DNA of 64,000 nt from Prevotella melaninogenica (GTDB lineage: Bacteria > Bacteroidota > Bacteroidia > Bacteroidales > Bacteroidaceae): assembly GCF_018128065.1 (NCBI RefSeq), contig NZ_CP072360.1:314501-378500 (forward strand), given 5' to 3'. The notes beneath the pieces were generated by a model. The model worked only from the letters and a program-made list of their open reading frames with translations, did not search any database and had not been told where the DNA came from. Of this stretch, positions 62,413 through 64,000 are shown in pieces (the stretch's first letter is position 1; the number at the start of each line of letters is the position of its first letter). The position numbers and the translations under genes are program-made.

Positions 62413-63887
62413 AGAACGAGGTTTCCCGGTTCAGCACCAAACGTATACTTCGCTCGATACCATAGTGAGTCTATCTTTTCATAGAGATGTATCTTGGAGG
62501 TATCTGTCTTAGCAATTGGGGTAGGGAGTTCGAATATTGGGTTTTGGTCAGGATCCATTTGCGAAGAAACATTGTATCTGACTTCCAAAGGAGTGACAGG
62601 CATCTCCGTTTCGAAGTCTTTTCCACGTTCTTTAGCCTTCTCCTGCTTCTTTTTCCATTTGTCGTATTCCTCTTGCTGTTGCTTTAAACGCTTTGCGTAT
62701 GGTACCTTTGAGAGTATTTCCAGCGTATCTGTTTTAGGGACGAGATTACCCATACTGTCCGTCATGTTATAAATCATCTGCATACGCAGTGTGTCTTGGT
62801 TGATGAGGGCAGTATCACGAAGCCAATAAATGATAGTGTCTTGATTCAGACTTGGCTCTGTTATGAACGCATCTTTAGCGTTGAAATTGAGTCCTTTTAT
62901 CTGTGGAAGGTCGGCATCACCATAGCTAAAGAAGAGCGTAAAGTGATTAGGATTCTTGCGTTCAGACTTTAGGAAGAAACGGTCTGTCTGCGTAGCTGTA
63001 AAGGAATTCAGTACCACATCATCTGGGAGGAAGTGGGTGTAAGGCACCTGTTTGATATCCTTGATATGCAAGGAGTCAATCCATAGCGTGTCTTGTCGTA
63101 TGTCTGGCTTCCATGACGGCATGATGATTTCGGGCGTGAAAGCCAACTTCTCGCTCTTCTGATTGTACATATAGTTACCGTCCATGTCCTGTAGTGCATA
63201 GATACGATAGTCACCCTTGGCAACACCTCGTATGCTGAAATGACCACGACTGTCGGTGCGTGAGACACGAAGCATAGGTTGTTTCTGGAAAGCTGTATCG
63301 TTCTGATTGCTGTAAAGACCCACGAGAATACCCTTTACTGGCTCTAAATTCTCAGCTTCTAATACATAACCAGCTACTTCAAGTGTATCAATATGGTCGC
63401 CAGTAGAGAAACTGTAGGTGTAGTTTCCTAATGGGTTACCTTCGTTGTTGTCAGTGATAGCATCAGAGAAGTCAATTGTATAGGTCGTATTTGGTTGCAA
63501 CTTGTCTTGCAAAGTCACTGTAATGCGCTTACCTGTGGCTTTGATTTCAGGGGCTTCAATCTGTGGGGGAGAGACGACAACCTTCTCTGATGCGTTCTCT
63601 AACTTTATGAATTCGCTGAAATAGATATTAACCTTCTTGCTGTTTACATCTGTTGCTCGCTCAGAAGGAGAGGCTGCTAACACTTTTGGGGGAGTCTCAT
63701 CATACCATCCACCATCTGGTTGTCCCATCTTTGCACAGGACACAAGGAGGAAAAGCAATAGGGAAGAAAGATAAAACGGTAAGGCATTTGATTGGTAAAA
63801 CGCCGAAAGGCAATAGCTAACCTTAGCTAAAAAGTCATCCTTTCCTCCCATTACTCCTTGGCAATATCTTTGTCTTATCTTCTTCAT
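62409..63887 (-). CDS. Ig-like (SbsA/Big_5) domain lipoprotein, N-terminal frame
   Basis: A 492-residue frame. A basic N terminus and hydrophobic stretch lead to the lipobox LLVSC near residue 51, followed by AKMGQPDGGWYDETPPKVLA, the diagnostic start of the Bacteroidales Big_5-domain lipoprotein. Next comes an Ig-like domain (about 65-165: NIYFSEFIKLENASEKVVVS, NTTYTIDFSDAITDNNEGNP), a carboxypeptidase-regulatory-like segment (GYVLEAENLEPVKGILVGLY), and a K/E-rich helical stretch near 425. It stops at 62409-62411, three codons after a G GGA AAC heptamer, while the rest of the domain continues in the -1 frame. Its lipid anchor could also begin at a later Met. Confidence 0.85.
   Translation of the reverse strand: MKKIRQRYCQGVMGGKDDFLAKVSYCLSAFYQSNALPFYLSSLLLFLLVSCAKMGQPDGGWYDETPPKVLAASPSERATDVNSKKVNIYFSEFIKLENASEKVVVSPPQIEAPEIKATGKRITVTLQDKLQPNTTYTIDFSDAITDNNEGNPLGNYTYSFSTGDHIDTLEVAGYVLEAENLEPVKGILVGLYSNQNDTAFQKQPMLRVSRTDSRGHFSIRGVAKGDYRIYALQDMDGNYMYNQKSEKLAFTPEIIMPSWKPDIRQDTLWIDSLHIKDIKQVPYTHFLPDDVVLNSFTATQTDRFFLKSERKNPNHFTLFFSYGDADLPQIKGLNFNAKDAFITEPSLNQDTIIYWLRDTALINQDTLRMQMIYNMTDSMGNLVPKTDTLEILSKVPYAKRLKQQQEEYDKWKKKQEKAKERGKDFETEMPVTPLEVRYNVSSQMDPDQNPIFELPTPIAKTDTSKIHLYEKIDSLWYRAKYTFGAEPGNLVL
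62421..62427 (-). promoter_or_regulatory. Candidate -1 ribosomal frameshift heptamer
   Basis: On the minus strand the codons CCG GGA AAC contain G GGA AAC, which fits X XXY YYZ. A slip of -1 continues as CCT CGT TCT TTG AAG and joins the two frames without a stop, giving a protein of about 680 residues. The frame-0 stop comes three codons after the heptamer. Confidence 0.5.
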
Positions 63888-63962
63888 ATCGCTGTTTTAC
63901 TTTTTTACTCTTTTACTTTTTGATCCTTTAGAAGTGTTTTGTTCTTTTCCCGTCTTCCGTTT

Positions 63963-64000
63963 TTACTGGTTCATACTCAGCAATTCTTCAAGGTTGTTAC
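63963..64000 (-). CDS. C-terminal end of an upstream gene, cut by the window
   Basis: On the minus strand the last codons read NNLEELLSMNQ followed by TAA (complement of 63963-63965). The 75-bp gap to the lipoprotein start and the same strand make it a plausible gene end, but too little is visible to identify. Confidence 0.4.
   Translation of the reverse strand, partial: NNLEELLSMNQ

Noticed and set aside
1..64000. tRNA or rRNA genes
   Set aside because: No cloverleaf with a T-loop GTTCGA-type motif and no rRNA-like conserved sequence was found in any intergenic region on reading; a covariance scan was not possible.

Overview
The window looks like a chromosome segment of a Prevotella-type member of the Bacteroidales, probably an oral species, judged from gene content rather than any search. 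The evidence is: Bacteroidetes-type promoters (TTTG, 19-21 bp, TAnnTTTG) before many genes; the murI - ompH/skp - bamA - uppS - porG order known from Porphyromonas and Prevotella; PorG- and PorZ-like proteins of the type IX secretion system; the long form of IspG; and a LytS-type histidine kinase. Base composition looks even apart from AT-rich intergenic stretches. No rRNA, tRNA or CRISPR array was seen.

Layout. 1-4.9 kb (mostly minus): the start of a 2-oxoacid:ferredoxin oxidoreductase alpha subunit cut by the window edge, a secreted GH16 glucanase and cysS. 5.0-7.2 kb: complete IS66-family element, copy 1, sitting directly before ybjQ. 7.2-10.9 kb: ybjQ, a DUF4250 protein, cytidine deaminase, a beta-helix lipoprotein and murI. 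11.0-18.6 kb: envelope-biogenesis cluster on the minus strand with three OmpH/Skp chaperones, BamA, UppS, a PorG-like protein and a DUF6242 lipoprotein. 19.5-31.1 kb: pckA, upp, a decayed IS66 fragment, an ATPase behind a palindromic promoter, a PAP2 protein, an epimerase, rnr, a hemolysin III protein, a secreted unknown and a C1 peptidase lipoprotein. 31.2-33.4 kb: IS66 copy 2, almost identical to copy 1 and in the same orientation. 33.4-35.9 kb: an unknown, possibly truncated gene, and an ECF sigma factor with a membrane protein.

36.0-37.5 kb holds the most interesting system: a compact retron. A clean promoter starts a predicted ncRNA of about 120 nt, with a1/a2 terminal complementarity and three internal hairpins, followed by a retron-type reverse transcriptase whose C terminus carries a single transmembrane helix. 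No separate effector gene is seen.

37.7-46.5 kb (minus): pabC/pabB, an orphan LytS-type kinase whose promoter implies a leaderless mRNA, ispG, purE, a PAP2-like membrane protein, rpoN and an unknown gene. 47-60 kb: an outer-membrane receptor-like protein, leuS, yitT, rdgB, and a tightly coupled operon of glycosyltransferase, PorZ, polytopic membrane protein and acyltransferase. 60-64 kb (minus): a second glycosyltransferase and an Ig-like lipoprotein split into two overlapping frames at a canonical -1 slippery heptamer.

The intergenic DNA is rich in short repeat families: a palindromic element of about 90 bp (three copies), CCGCAC/GTGC modules (four loci), GCCTAAT-type modules (four loci), and 18-bp and 22-bp tandem repeats.
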